The notes beneath the pieces were generated by a model. That model saw nothing but the letters and a program-made list of their open reading frames with translations. It did no database searches and was not told the DNA's origin. Made by a program: the position numbers and the translations under genes. Positions 35,916 to 46,561 of a DNA stretch of 64,000 nucleotides are shown here, piece by piece. Each line of letters begins with the position of its first letter. Position 1 is the stretch's first letter. This stretch comes from Rhizophagus irregularis (lineage: Eukaryota; Glomeromycota; Glomeromycetes; Glomerales; Glomeraceae). Location of the stretch: assembly GCF_026210795.1 (NCBI RefSeq), contig NC_089453.1:1180501-1244500 (forward strand), written 5' to 3'.

Positions 35916-35989
35916 AATTTCTAAGTTCTAAAGAATAAAAGATTAAGATTCATAAGTAAATATAAATCTTGGTTTTTTTATTATTTTTA

Positions 35990-36185
35990 TTAGTAAATTT
36001 TTTGGCATATGAATCTATAAGAATTCCTTAGATTTTTCTAGAATTCTTAAAAATCTGATAATTTGCAGATTTCTTAAAAATCTTTCAATGAATTATAAAG
36101 TTCTTTAAGATTTTTATAAATTATTAGATTCTTAAAAATTTTCAATAAAAAATTCTTTAAGGAATTTTTAGAATTATTTTATTAA
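35990..36185. repeat. Interspersed repeat with GAATTCCTTA motifs
   Basis: AGTAAATTTTTTGGCATATG followed by multiple AGAATTCTTA/TTCTTTAAGG motifs. The same start recurs reversed at about 40640-40675, and similar motifs fill 40520-40675. Confidence 0.55.
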
Positions 36186-37800
36186 AATTGCATTTATCAA
36201 TTAACAGTATATCAAACTAAAGTATGATATAAAATTATATATTATGTGCTACACAAATATAACTATAACTGTTAATTTTTTTTTTCAAATAAACTTTCAT
36301 TTTTTTCTTTTTCTATTATCTCTCTTTTTCTCCTTTGCCTTCTTTTTTTCATTTCTTATTCCTTTTTTTTTCAATTTATATGTAGATATACAGAATATAT
36401 ATAAATAAAGATTTCAATAAAACTTTAGACAAAATGTTAACTAATGAATATTTTGTTTTCTTTTTTTTTAGATGATTTTGGGCTGATAAATAAACCATTT
36501 TTTTTTCAATTTTTTTTATACTAACGAACATTTCTAACTATTCATTTTTCTTTTTTTTTAAGTGGTTCTTCAAGTCTTTAAATATGATGAGACTAATAAG
36601 TAAAGAAAATTTTCAATTTTTTTTTATTGTAATGAACATTACTAATTGTTTATTTTCTTCTTTTTTTTAGACAGATTTTTTAAGTTACTATAGATGTATA
36701 CTGGTAAGTAAAAATTAATTTTAAATTAATTTTTATTTAACGAGTATTTTCAGATATGGAATACCAGCAAGTAATATAAAAATTTTTTTTCAATTTTTTA
36801 TATATTAATGAACATTACTAATTGTTCATTTATTTTCTTTTTTTTAGGCAATTTTTGAATCTTTTTAGATGTAGAATACTGGCAAAAAAACAAAAAAAGT
36901 TTATTTATTTTCAGGTTTTTTTTATTAATATCTTGATTTTTTTCTTATTGATAAATAGAAGAATAATTTCTTAAATGCATTTAATATTTTCTGGAACAAA
37001 AAAATGAAACAATTGTAAATCTAAAAAAAAAACTTTTTTTTTTTTGTTTATATTGATAAATATTACTAACTATTCATTATTTATTTTTTTTTAGGCAGGT
37101 TTAAGTCTTTCTAGATATGGAATACTAGCAAGTAAAAAAGAAAAAAAAATGTTTTTTCTTTTACTTATTTTTAATGAGCTTTACTAACTATTTATTTTTT
37201 TATTTTTTTCTTTTTTAGATGGGTTTTTCAAGTCACTGTAGATGTAATATTAACAAGTTATATAATAAAAATTTTCTAAAGTTTTTTTTATTAAAAAATA
37301 TTACTAACTATTCATTTTTTTTCTTTAGGTATTTTTTTGAGTCTTTTTGAACTTAGAATATATGTTAATTGGTAAAAAAATTTTTTATTATTTTTTTATA
37401 TTAACTAATTATTCATTTTGTTTTTATTTTTTAAACGATTTTTCAAATCTTTCTGAATATTATAAAATGTATATCTAGCAAAAATAGAAAAGTAGAAAAA
37501 TAGATAACAAAGCATATAAATAGGAAATATAAATTAATTTTTGCCATATTATTTGTAGCAATGTGAAAATAATAATAAGCTAGTAAGTAAAAAAAATTTT
37601 TTATTTTTTTTTTTCTTAATTTTAATAAACTTACTAATAACTGTTTATTATTTTTTATTTTTAGGTATTTTTTTTATATTAACAGTAAGCTAAAAGTCAA
37701 TTTTTTTAATTTATTTTTTTTAAAGTAAAACTTTTGCTTATATTTCTTACTTGTTTTTTTTTATAGGTTGTCTGAATATCAATAAAAGAGGTTTTATTTA

Positions 37801-37997
37801 AAAACTTTCTGTTTGTTTTCTTTTTTAATAGAAGTTTAATAATATTTTTTATTTTCATTTTTTCAATTTTTTTTTATTTGAAATTTTCTTTGTAATTGAA
37901 ATAGATTTTTTTCTAATTTATTATTAATTTGGAAAAATATATAATAGTATAGATAAATAAATTAATTAATAATATGTTAATAAATTAAATAAATAAA
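37801..37997. other. AT-rich spacer
   Basis: Poly-T and TAATAAAT runs; nothing recognised. Confidence 0.5.
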
Positions 37998-38656
37998 TTA
38001 ATTGCCGATCCGTTTAAGAACAGCACTATCGTATATATAAAATATATATAGCTTTTAAATCTGACGCGCGTACAATGTAAAGTCATTCTTTTCCATAGTA
38101 AAGTTATAATTTTTTTAACATATTATTTTTCCTTGGGTTTTTTACATATATTATATGATTTTTATTAAAAAATATTGAGTTATCGCAGTTTTAGTATTTG
38201 TGAATTTATTGCCAACTATGCAATTTTCGTTAAATTTCACCCTGCACATATAATGCTAAAAAAGTAAAAATTGTGCCAATATTAAACGAATTGACAATTA
38301 AATAATTAATAAATGGTTTTTTTTAGTAATTTAAAGTTGGTTGATTATTACTATAAGCCATTTGTTGATATTTAAATATAATAATATAATAAAAAGTTAT
38401 CAAAATTCGCATATAAAAGTTAAATCTGACGCGCGTGAAATGTAAAGTTGTTTTTTTCAATAATAAAGGTACAAATATTTTAGCATATTATTTTTCCTTG
38501 GGTTTTTTTACATATATTATATAATTTTATTATATATAATGAATTATTCCCTTCTCTAATATTATGTAGTTTTCTTACAATTGTGCGATTTTTGCTTAAA
38601 TTTAATTGTTAATTAACCCTGAAAAAAGTGCCGATTTTAAACGGATCAGTAATTAA
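37998..38656. mobile_element. Inverted-repeat element with a 365-bp internal tandem duplication
   Basis: Left end TTAATTGCCGATCCGTTTAA and reversed right end TTAATTACTGATCCGTTTAA. Inside, AAATCTGACGCGCG occurs at 38057 and 38422, each followed by the same TATTATTTTTCCTTGGGTTT and TACATATATTATAT blocks. A degenerate right end also occurs in the middle (GTGCCAATATTAAACGAATT, about 38272), so the element looks like two head-to-tail copies. Confidence 0.7.
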
Positions 38657-38699
38657 TAATAAATAAGTATAAATCTATTAATAAATAAATAAACAAATA

Positions 38700-38760
38700 T
38701 AACAATAAATATTCTTAAGGATTTATTATTATTATTATTATTATTATTTTTCCTTTATAC
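38700..38760. repeat. ATT microsatellite
   Basis: About eight TTA/ATT triplets at 38728-38752. Confidence 0.9.
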
Positions 38761-38880
38761 TCAAAGGAGGTCAGCCATCTTTATTTAAGGTGTAATTACA
38801 ATAATCACAACACATTTACATAAAATAAATAGGACCATACCCGCATGCAGGTAGACCTTTGAGTTGAAATTACCCCAATA

Positions 38881-39522
38881 TGAACTGTATTTATACATGA
38901 AACCAAAATTAGTTAATTTTGACCTCCGAAATGGTCGAAATGGTCGAAATGGTTTTGACTTGAGCCCCTCCAAAAGTCAAAATGGTCGAAATTACATCAT
39001 AGTCATATGATTTTATAGTAAACAATAATTTTAAAATTCAAAGTTGACGAACTCCGCATCCAGTGATTCGATTTTTATGATCTTTACACGGTTGGATTCA
39101 GCTCATCGAGAGGATTCCAATGATATATATTTCATATTTGTAGCATTAATATTGACGGAGTTATTCACGTTTAAAATTTGGTATTAAATAGTCTTAAAAT
39201 TTTTATAGTAAACAATAATTTTAAAATTCAAAGTTAACGAACTCCGCATCCAGTGATTCGAGGTTTATGATCTTTACGCGGTTGGATTCAGCTCATCGAG
39301 AGGATTCCAATGATATGTATTTCATATCTGTAGCATTAATATTGACAGAGTTATTCACGTTTAAAATTTTATATTAAATTATAATTATAAAAATCACATG
39401 ACTATGATGTAATTTTGACCATTTCGACTTTAATTTCGACTTTTGACCTTTCCAAGTCGAAATATTTCTACTTTTGGGCTTTAATTTCAACTTCATGTAT
39501 AACTGTATTACCATTATAAATA
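38881..39522. mobile_element. Inverted-repeat element with GGTCGAAAT ends and a 190-bp tandem duplication
   Basis: Arms pair around AAATTACATCATAGTCATAT (about 38990) and its partner ATGACTATGATGTAATTTTG (about 39400), extending outward through GACCATTTCGAC/GTCGAAATGGTC and TATACATGAA. The interior is a direct duplication of about 190 bp (39011-39200 and 39201-39385), each copy with GAACTCCGCATCCAGTGATT and TCAGCTCATCGAGAGGATTC. Confidence 0.75.
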
Positions 39523-40500
39523 CATTAAATACAAAAAAGTAATGTAAAAATCAAACCCCCCTATCATCCCACAAGTGGGTTCCTTCAAAGGACACCACGA
39601 CCTTTGTTAAAATGTGCAGCCTTGCTGTACATACTAATTCACCATGGTGCAGTCCTACAAAGAGTTAGCACATTCTGAGATGAAAACCATAGGTCACATT
39701 ACATAATCTTAGCCTTCATCATATCCAGGTGGTCCAACTGTTATGCTTTAACGTAATCTAACGAATCTAATTTCGACAATTCCACTGCTGATCAACTTTG
39801 ATTAGTAAAAATTAAAAACTAAAATTCACCAATCCTATCAGTCCTCCTAAAAGATCAATCTACATAAATCTAAAAAGTTAAGTAACACCAAACCTCCAGC
39901 CCAGATGATCAACATTCCAAGTCCCTACTACCCCCAAAAGAAAATTAAGAGTGAAAATGCTGAAATTCCAGGAAAATGAAAAAACTAAAAAACAAAAAGA
40001 AAAGTCATAACTTCAGAAAACCCCTAAGGGAAAAACTGAGTAAAAAGGGTAATAAACACCAAGACTCCGTCTACCACTTCAAACCTCTTAAACAACAACT
40101 AATAACAAGAAAAAGCCCACTTCCCAAATGGCCACCTCTACTTCAACTAATATTCCGTAGGAAAAACTTTCGCAACACTTTCAAAAGTAAAGAAATTAAC
40201 AGGAAAACTTCACACTAATGCAGAGTTCAAAGCCTAGCTGCCTAATGCGTAACTGTTACAACTTTCAGGAACCTGGTGGGAAAAAAAGTTTTGCAGAAGA
40301 AAATTACTTTTGGTGAAAACCACTCCATAGTTTTGTAACTCTACCAAAACTTTGAGTTAAAGGCCCATTCGAGTCTTGAAAGAATAACCAAGAAGTCTAA
40401 AACAAATAATAAAAGCACTCTACAATCACTCAAGTGAGAAAAACCAAATTTTCCTTCAGTAATTTCTACTGGAAAAATAGCCAAGTGATTAGCGGGTGAG
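39523..40500. other. Gene-free stretch with moderate GC, unidentified
   Basis: GC content rises here (for example AAAGGACACCACGACCTTTG, about 39580). A K/R-rich 80-codon plus frame (39976-40218) has no recognisable motif. It may be a decayed transposon or transcript copy, but no ends were found. Confidence 0.4.
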
Positions 40501-40676
40501 AAATGTAGTTGATTTCCCTTAAGGATTTTTTATTAGTAAATTTAGGATCCTTAAGGATTTTATAGAATTCTTTTGATAGGGAATTATTGCTAGTGGAAAA
40601 GGTTCTTTAGGAATTTTTACTAATTATGGGATTTTTAGAATTCCTAAGAATTCATGTTCCAAAAAATTTACTGATG
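40500..40676. repeat. Repeat with AAGGATTTT/GAATTCCTAAG motifs
   Basis: Pairs with 35990-36185 in inverted orientation: CATGTTCCAAAAAATTTACT near 40650 is the reverse of AGTAAATTTTTTGGCATATG. Internally it has several AAGGAT/ATCCTT pairs. Confidence 0.5.
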
Positions 40677-40730
40677 ATCTTATTATAAAAGAAATTTTAT
40701 ATTACATTATAGTTATGATTTTTTTCCTTT

Positions 40731-40806
40731 TTAATTAATTAACCAATCAAATTTAAGAAAATTCTAAAATAAGATTTCATATAAAAGTAAAATTTCTACT
40801 GGTAAT
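40731..40806. repeat. TTAATTAACCAAT interspersed repeat (copy 2)
   Basis: AATTAATTAACCAATCAAAT followed by AAATTCTAAAATAAGATTTC and AAGTAAAATTTCTACTGGTA. Related copies are at 32801-32845 and 42651-42728. Confidence 0.7.
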
Positions 40807-41374
40807 GACAATTTAATAGAATTAGATAATTTAATAATAAATTATTTAACTCCATTTTATAATAAGTTTATAAAATCTTATATTAATATTGTACTAAAAT
40901 AAGAAGGATATTATTTAATAAGAATATTAACTGGTGAATATTTAATATGTTATAATTATATATTTATATCTGGAATGGTCTGTTTAATAATATTTGTAAG
41001 CATAATTATGCAATAAAAATTTATTAATAATTATAAACAAATAATTTATTATTTCAATAAATAAAAGCCAATTTAATAAATTATTTTAAAAATAAATATA
41101 GAGTACTTCCAACAAAAAAGAAAAATAAATTAATTTATAATAATAATATAAAAACAGTATTTGGAAATGCCTGTAGCAAAAGGAAATGTGATAATTCCGT
41201 AATTTTTAAAAAATCGCAATTTAAATCATGTAATAAATTTGGCAAATCATCACTTAATTGTGAAATAAATTGACTTTTAGACCTTTTTTTTTTATCTAAA
41301 ATTAAATTTTACAGGCAATTTATTAAGAGTATTGATTTTCTTTTAATAAGTTTATGTTGTTTATTAATTGGAGT
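40807..41374. other. AT-rich spacer
   Basis: Very AT-rich; nothing recognised. Confidence 0.5.
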
Positions 41375-41645
41375 TTGCTATTTATCACCGGCGGTGATCA
41401 TCATCGGTGTCACGTGATTTTATAAATTTGGCCGGAATTAAGGAATTGACATATAAATTTCCTTTTATGGAGTTTGAGTAACGCTACACAATCCAAAAAA
41501 GGCAATTTTGTTTCTCATCAAAAATGAGAAAATGCGTTGCACGAGATTCCAAAAAAGGAAATTTTTATGTAGATCACCTAATTCCGGCCAAAATTTTAAA
41601 AATCACGTGACACCGGTGATGATCACCGCCGGTGATTCGTAGCAA
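41375..41645. mobile_element. MITE of the TTGCTA family, 271 bp
   Basis: Inverted arms of about 65 bp: TTGCTATTTATCACCGGCGG at left and (reversed) TTGCTACGAATCACCGGCGG at right, continuing GATCATCAYCGGTGTCACGT and GGCCGGAATTA. Inner direct repeats AATCCAAAAAAGGCAA / ATTCCAAAAAAGGAAA. It shares the TTGCTA terminus and the paired CACC/GGTG core with 11857-12906. Confidence 0.85.
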
Positions 41646-42370
41646 TTTTATTATTAATTTTATAAAAGTAAAATGCAAATAATAAGAAAATTTTAAAATT
41701 AAATTTTTTTTACTAATATATTATTAATAAAAAATCATATTTTTTTAAAAATTAGACCAATAAATATATAATTATAATAAAATCTCAAATTTGAATTTTT
41801 TGGCCTATCTCCCCCTTTAGTCTTATTATATAGAACCGTCTCACAAAAAGATCTGATCAGATACGAATAAAGTATAGCTTCCCAATAGGATTTTTTCTTT
41901 AATAACAATAATAGATTGGTTACTAAAAGTGTCTCCATTTAAAGAGATTGTAAAAATATTTGAAATTCAAAGTAAATTACTTTTTAATTATTTTTTAATA
42001 GTAAAATTACTAATTCTTTACTATTGTAAAAAGATGGAGCAATTTTTTAAGCTAATAAAATATAATTGAATATTAATAATGATCCTTTTCATTTAATCAT
42101 ACCAAATAATTATAAAATAATAAACTTTGAAAAATTACCTAAACTTAAAATAAAGTTACAAAAACCTTTAAAAATTTTTCAAGCATCTCAACAAAATTTA
42201 TTTTATGAAATAAAACTACAATTTTTTTTGTACAGTATTAAGATCCCACTTATTATTAAAATAAGTCATCCTATAGCTTAAGGTAAGATTTAAATACAAA
42301 AATGCAAATTAACCATATACTTTAAATTATAGGTGAATTTGAATAAGATCACTGATACAGAATTTAATTT
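41646..42370. other. AT-rich spacer with unsupported frames
   Basis: Short frames at 41735-41938 (minus) and 42066-42281 (plus) have only A/T-biased residues and no motif. Confidence 0.45.
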
Positions 42371-42373
42371 GCA

Positions 42374-42551
42374 TAAATTTTATACATATTGCTTAAATTA
42401 TTTTGGGATGCCATAATTTATTCAGTTTATGTATAATTTATTATATATATAAAGTACCAAAATAATTTGGGATTTCATAATTGAATTTGAAATTTTATTT
42501 ATAATTATGGCAGCCCAAAATAATTTGGATAACATGTATAATAAATTTACT
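42374..42551. mobile_element. Foldback MITE, about 178 bp
   Basis: Arms AAATTATTTTGGGATGCCAT (left, about 42396) and ATGGCAGCCCAAAATAATTT (right, about 42507), extending to TAAATTTTATACAT / ATGTATAATAAATTTA at the ends. Confidence 0.75.
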
Positions 42552-42650
42552 GGTATCTGAAATGATATTTTACATTTATTTTAAATAGGAAAATTCTATT
42601 TTGATATTATTTACATCTATTAAGTACTAAAATAGGTAATTTTTTTTCTT

Positions 42651-42728
42651 TTTAGTTAATTAACCAATAGAATTTAAGTAAATTCTAAGATAAGATTTTA
42701 TATGAAGATAAAATTTCTATCAGTAATA
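42651..42728. repeat. TTAATTAACCAAT interspersed repeat (copy 3)
   Basis: AGTTAATTAACCAATAGAAT followed by AAATTCTAAGATAAGATTTT and ATAAAATTTCTATCAGTAAT; about 85% like the copy at 40731-40806 by eye. Confidence 0.7.
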
Positions 42729-43499
42729 TATTTTAGTAGTAGGTAAAGTTTTATAATATTGATACTTAAAAGAAAATTTTGTGTTTTTTCATTTTTATAA
42801 AAAAAAAAATATTTTTTTGAATAAATATCAGTATATCGCATTACAAATATTACAAATATCACACTTAAATATCATATGTTTGGGTTAAAATTAATACAAA
42901 AAAAGAGATACATCAACTTGCATATATGACGTGAATTAAGATTTATATATTTGTATTAAGATGAGGTACATTATATATGCTATAGGTGCAAAAATTACCT
43001 TTTTGATCCTCTTAGTATTACTTTCTTGATTCAGTTAAAATATACAGATTATATATGATAAACATTCTTTGACTTAAAACACAATAACTAATACTGTGAT
43101 AAACAAAAAAGAATATTTAATAAAAATAATAATAACTTGTTATTACCAAATTATAATAAATATATTTAGCATATATTCATATGTAAAAATTTGTATACAT
43201 AATTATCACAGTAAAATATAAATAAAATGGCATCAAAAAAATAATTATTTTAAGTTTTACAATATAATTATGATAATGTTTTGGTATAAAGTATTAAAAT
43301 AAAATTTTTTAAAAAATAAATACCATATTATTTTTTCATTAAATATTACAAATCTATTTATTAATATTAATGTTTTGCAAAAAATTCTTTGTATCTGCAC
43401 TCTGGTAAAACAAAATAACAATGTGTTAATGTTTTTAATTTCAGTTAAAAAAAGAATATGTTTGTCATACATAATCATGCATATTTTAACCAGATCAAG

Positions 43500-43922
43500 G
43501 GGCCCGTTAAAGCGGGTAGAATCACGTGATTTAAAATTATTATGATTTGATAAATTTTTTATAAACTAAAATTAAAGTAAACTTGAAAATCATTAAATAA
43601 GTGTATTTCGGCCTGCTCCACAAGTTTACTTAGGGAGAAAAAGTTGATTTTGAACAATGTTTTTGACTTTACATATGAGCAAACGAATTTTGCCGATCAT
43701 ACCCAAAAAAGGATAGATCAATTTTAACGAAATTGAAAAAGTTGAATAAATCGAAAACGGTGTTCTAAACCTCATTTTGTGCTCTAAGTAAACTTGCAGA
43801 ACAGGTCAAAATGCATTTAGTATATGTTTATTTGAAAGGTTTTATATATAATAAAGAGTTTTATTTAAAAAAAAGAAAAATTTTGAAAGTCACGTGATTC
43901 TACCCTACTTTAACGGTCCCCC
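43500..43922. mobile_element. hAT-like MITE, 423 bp, with 8-bp duplication
   Basis: Inverted ends GGGCCCGTTAAAGCGGGTAG and, reversed, GGGGGACCGTTAAAGTAGGG, both continuing AGAATCACGTGA. Flanked by an exact AGATCAAG (43492-43499 and 43923-43930). Hosts the smaller element at 43610-43808. Confidence 0.9.
43610..43808. mobile_element. MITE, CAAGTTTACTTAG family (copy B)
   Basis: Ends CCTGCTCCACAAGTTTACTT and, reversed, CCTGTTCTGCAAGTTTACTT. Shares ends and the TTTTTGACTTTACATATGAG block with copy A at 25843-26002. Third nesting level here. Confidence 0.75.
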
Positions 43923-44139
43923 AGATCAAGAAAGTAATATCAAAAAAGGTAATTTTTGTACTACAGATAAGATATACTGGATGATGCCAATTAAAAAATT
44001 GATGGACAAATGGGCACCAGCATCAGTACTTGGCATAGGCATTTGCAAAACGCTAGTACGAATAGCCGGAGTTAACGTTATTTACCCCAGTAACGCCATA
44101 AAAAATTTCCACTCTACGTGAATTTTGGCCAACATTATA

Positions 44140-44475
44140 GCCCTGTTCATTTCCGGTCAGTCGTATTTTTCGGTCAGATTTAAGTTAATTTTGATTGGGC
44201 TGATCAGTTTATACGACGCAACCATTTTCTGAACTTTTTAGCCCAATTTTTTTTGGGGGTTTTTTGGTTGAACGCCAAAAAATAACCAACCAAAATTAGA
44301 TAATTTCTGTTCACGTGACATTTAAGAAAAAAATATATATCAAATATAAGGAGTTCGAACTAAATTTCAATCTAAAGCAGTTCAATTTGCGATCGAAAAT
44401 AAAAAAATTTTATTTGATAATTTTTGTACAACAAAATCCGACCGAAAAATGCAACCGACCGGAAATGAACAGGGC
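44140..44475. mobile_element. MITE with GCCCTGTTCATTTCCGGTC ends, 336 bp
   Basis: Inverted ends GCCCTGTTCATTTCCGGTCA and, reversed, GCCCTGTTCATTTCCGGTCG, with long arms continuing TATTTTTCGGTCAGATTT / CATTTTTCGGTCGGATTT. Flanked by TTATA on each side (44135-44139 and 44476-44480). The family could be PIF/Harbinger (TTA target) or another; the duplication length is ambiguous (3 to 5 bp). Confidence 0.85.
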
Positions 44476-44581
44476 TTATATGTCTCGTCTGGCATTAAGC
44501 ATGTGACAAATAAGGCGTGAAGGTGTGACGCCGGTGACAAATTTTTAGGTCACGTGAGGTGGAAGAATTTTGTGGCGATAC

Positions 44582-45292
44582 CTAGGGGTTAGATAAATAT
44601 ACGGGGGGACAACTCATAGGTTACACAGGCTGATCAATAAAAACCCGAACTGTCGCCACTATAAATTGGTTACACAAATGAATTTTCATATTAAATCGCG
44701 CAAAAATTTTACTTTTTTTTGATTTTTTCGATGCGTATAGATAGAGAAGCAGCCGATCTTAAAAGTTAAGGTTGTATATGTTAGCTCTATGTAAGTGTAG
44801 TTTTTTTATCAAAATTGAACCACTGGTTGCTTCGTTCTTAATTTTATATGTATTTGTTACTTTTATATTAGAAAGCTAGAATTATACTTTTTTTTTTTTA
44901 GAGATTCCAATAAAAAGTTATAAAATATTTTTGCTTAAAACATTTAAAAATAGTGCTTTCTTCTTTTATTATGTATTATTTTCAAGTGTGTAATAATTTT
45001 TCATATAGTTTTGAGGTATTTCAAATAGCCGATCCTATTTTTTGAAAAATACAGAAAATAAACTAACGAAAAAAAATACGTAACGATAAACTTGAGCATT
45101 TCGTCATTTCCGAAAAATAGTTTTTATTTTGTGATGGGTTGATTATCGGCAGATCTTTCACTTTAAACATGGGGTATCGTTACATTTTACTAGTAACACA
45201 TAGTAATTTACATATGGTGACAGTTCTAGCGATCACTAATCAGCCTGTGTAACCTATGAGTTGTCCCCCCCGTATATTTATCTAACCCCTAG
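44582..45292. mobile_element. Inverted-repeat element, 711 bp, hAT-like
   Basis: Arms of about 55 bp, nearly perfect: CTAGGGGTTAGATAAATATA then CGGGGGGACAACTCATAGGT and TACACAGGCTGATCA, reversed at the right end. Flanked by GCGATAC (44575-44581 and 45293-45299), possibly 8 bp (GGCGATAC) depending on the terminal base. No coding content. The near-perfect arms suggest a recent insertion. Confidence 0.9.
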
Positions 45293-45421
45293 GCGATACT
45301 GAAGATAGTTAACGTTAGCTCTATCACGTGCCATAATTCCGTAAAAATGGCATAGTTTTTGTCGAGAAAGTTGATTGGAATGAAAATTCTCTCTTAATTT
45401 TCAAAAATATTTATCACCAAA

Positions 45422-46561
45422 ATGCTCAAACGTAAAATAACCTCTACTTTTAACAATAATAAAAAACAAAAAGCAACCACTTTAACACAAAGTTCTCTTT
45501 CTTCTTGGGTCAACCCTCAGCCACAAACCCTTAGTACTATTAATTCAGAAACCTTATTCAATAAAATAGGAAATGAAAATAAAGAATTGTTGAGCTTGGA
45601 AATTAAGACTATGAATAGCGAGTGGCTGAAAGTTTTAAGCGGCGAAATGCAGAAACCCTACTTTATAGAGGTAGACTAAAAGCGCGTTTATGAAACATTT
45701 ACATATATTACGCGATGTTGACGCGTTTTGAGTTTTTTTTTTAGCTAAAGAAATACCTTCAGAATGAGAAAGCTAATAATAAGAAAATTTTTCCACCTGG
45801 TATAATAATTGTATTTAGGATTTGGTCAATGTCTGATTGGTTCTACGTCAGTGGCAAAATTAGTTAACCAAGTTAATTATTAATCATACATTATTTTATA
45901 ACAAATTTACGTATTTACCTATTATAATAGAACCGGAAATATATAGCTGGTCAAGATTTACCCCACCATCTTCAGTCAAAGTTGTCATTATAGGACAAGA
46001 TCCTTATCACAATGTCGGTCAGGCTCATGGCTTGTGTTTTAGTGTTCCACATGGCGTCCCACCACCACCATCGTTGATCAATATATATAACTCCTTGAAA
46101 AAGGATATTCCGTCATTTCAGATTCCGAAACACGGTAATCTTATCAATTGGGCCAAGGCTGGAGTCCTCCTTTTAAATACCTCTCTCACTGTACGAGCCC
46201 ATGAGGCAGCAAGTCATAGTGGAAAAGGATGGGAGAAATTTACTGATGCTGTGATACAATATTTAAACGAGAAAGAGAATGGATTAGTTTTCATGTTATG
46301 GGGAAATCATGCTATTAAAAAAGGAAAAAATATTAACGAGGTAATAATTTTTTTATTGTCAAGGATTGTTATATGCATTTAAAGCTAAACTTCTTTCGTA
46401 TATTTAAGAACAAACATCTCGTTCTGCAAACAGTCCATCCGTCACCATTGTCTGCCCATCGTGGATTTTTGGTGTGTTGTCATTGGTCTAAAGCCAATGC
46501 ATACTTGAAATCTCACGGCAAACAAGAAATAGAATGGAATTGTTTGTCAGCAGCTGATTAA
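45422..46561 (+). CDS. UNG1: Uracil-DNA glycosylase, family 1
   Basis: Base-excision repair enzyme removing uracil from DNA. Exons 45422-45670, 45745-45799, 45931-46340, 46409-46561; 288 aa. Water-activating loop [22 protein letters not shown] with catalytic Asp, Pro-rich loop [15 protein letters not shown], uracil-specificity motif LMLWGNHA-like ([12 protein letters not shown]), and DNA-intercalation loop [12 protein letters not shown]. The first about 45 residues are K/Q/S/T-rich ([18 protein letters not shown], then [12 protein letters not shown]). A QSSLSSW-type segment resembles a PCNA-interacting or nuclear-targeting leader, but a mitochondrial role cannot be excluded. Length is normal. 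Confidence 0.95.

Larger units (their letters stand above)
33440..37800. repeat. Degenerate tandem array, unit about 110-130 bp
   Basis: Repeated units with the order: T-rich tract ending AG, then a 35-40-bp core like GGNTTTTCAAGTCTTTCTAG / GATATGGAATACTGGCAAGT, then an A/T-rich tail with AACATTACTAACTATTCATT. Good units start near 36470, 36560, 36670, 36850, 37095, 37220 and 37330; older variants at 33835-34105 carry AAAGATTCATAAGTACAAAT. The array is interrupted by a MITE (33587-33830) and by a retro-insertion (34107-35915). No frame is conserved between units. Confidence 0.7.
42989..43958. mobile_element. Inverted-repeat element with a nested element in its right arm
   Basis: Left arm CAAAAATTACCTTTTTGATC ... 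TATTACTTTCTTGATTCAGT ... TTAAAATATACAGATTATAT; the right arm is the same order reversed but is split by the 43500-43922 element and its duplication. No gene inside; a 73-codon minus frame at 43257-43478 lacks motifs. Confidence 0.75.
44072..45317. mobile_element. Older inverted-repeat element split by two insertions
   Basis: Left arm TTAACGTTATTTACCCCAGT / AACGCCATAAAAAATTTCCA; right arm, read reversed, TTAACGTTAACTATCTTCAG / TATCGCCACAAAATTCTTCC, followed by CACGTGA. Only about 170 bp of this element remains outside the nested elements at 44140-44475 and 44582-45292. Confidence 0.7.

Noticed and set aside
43894-44121. 75-codon plus frame
   Set aside because: It crosses the boundaries of two inverted-repeat elements and has no motif; composition fits chance.
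44315-44506. 63-codon K/F-rich frame
   Set aside because: Lies inside a MITE arm; A/T-driven composition.
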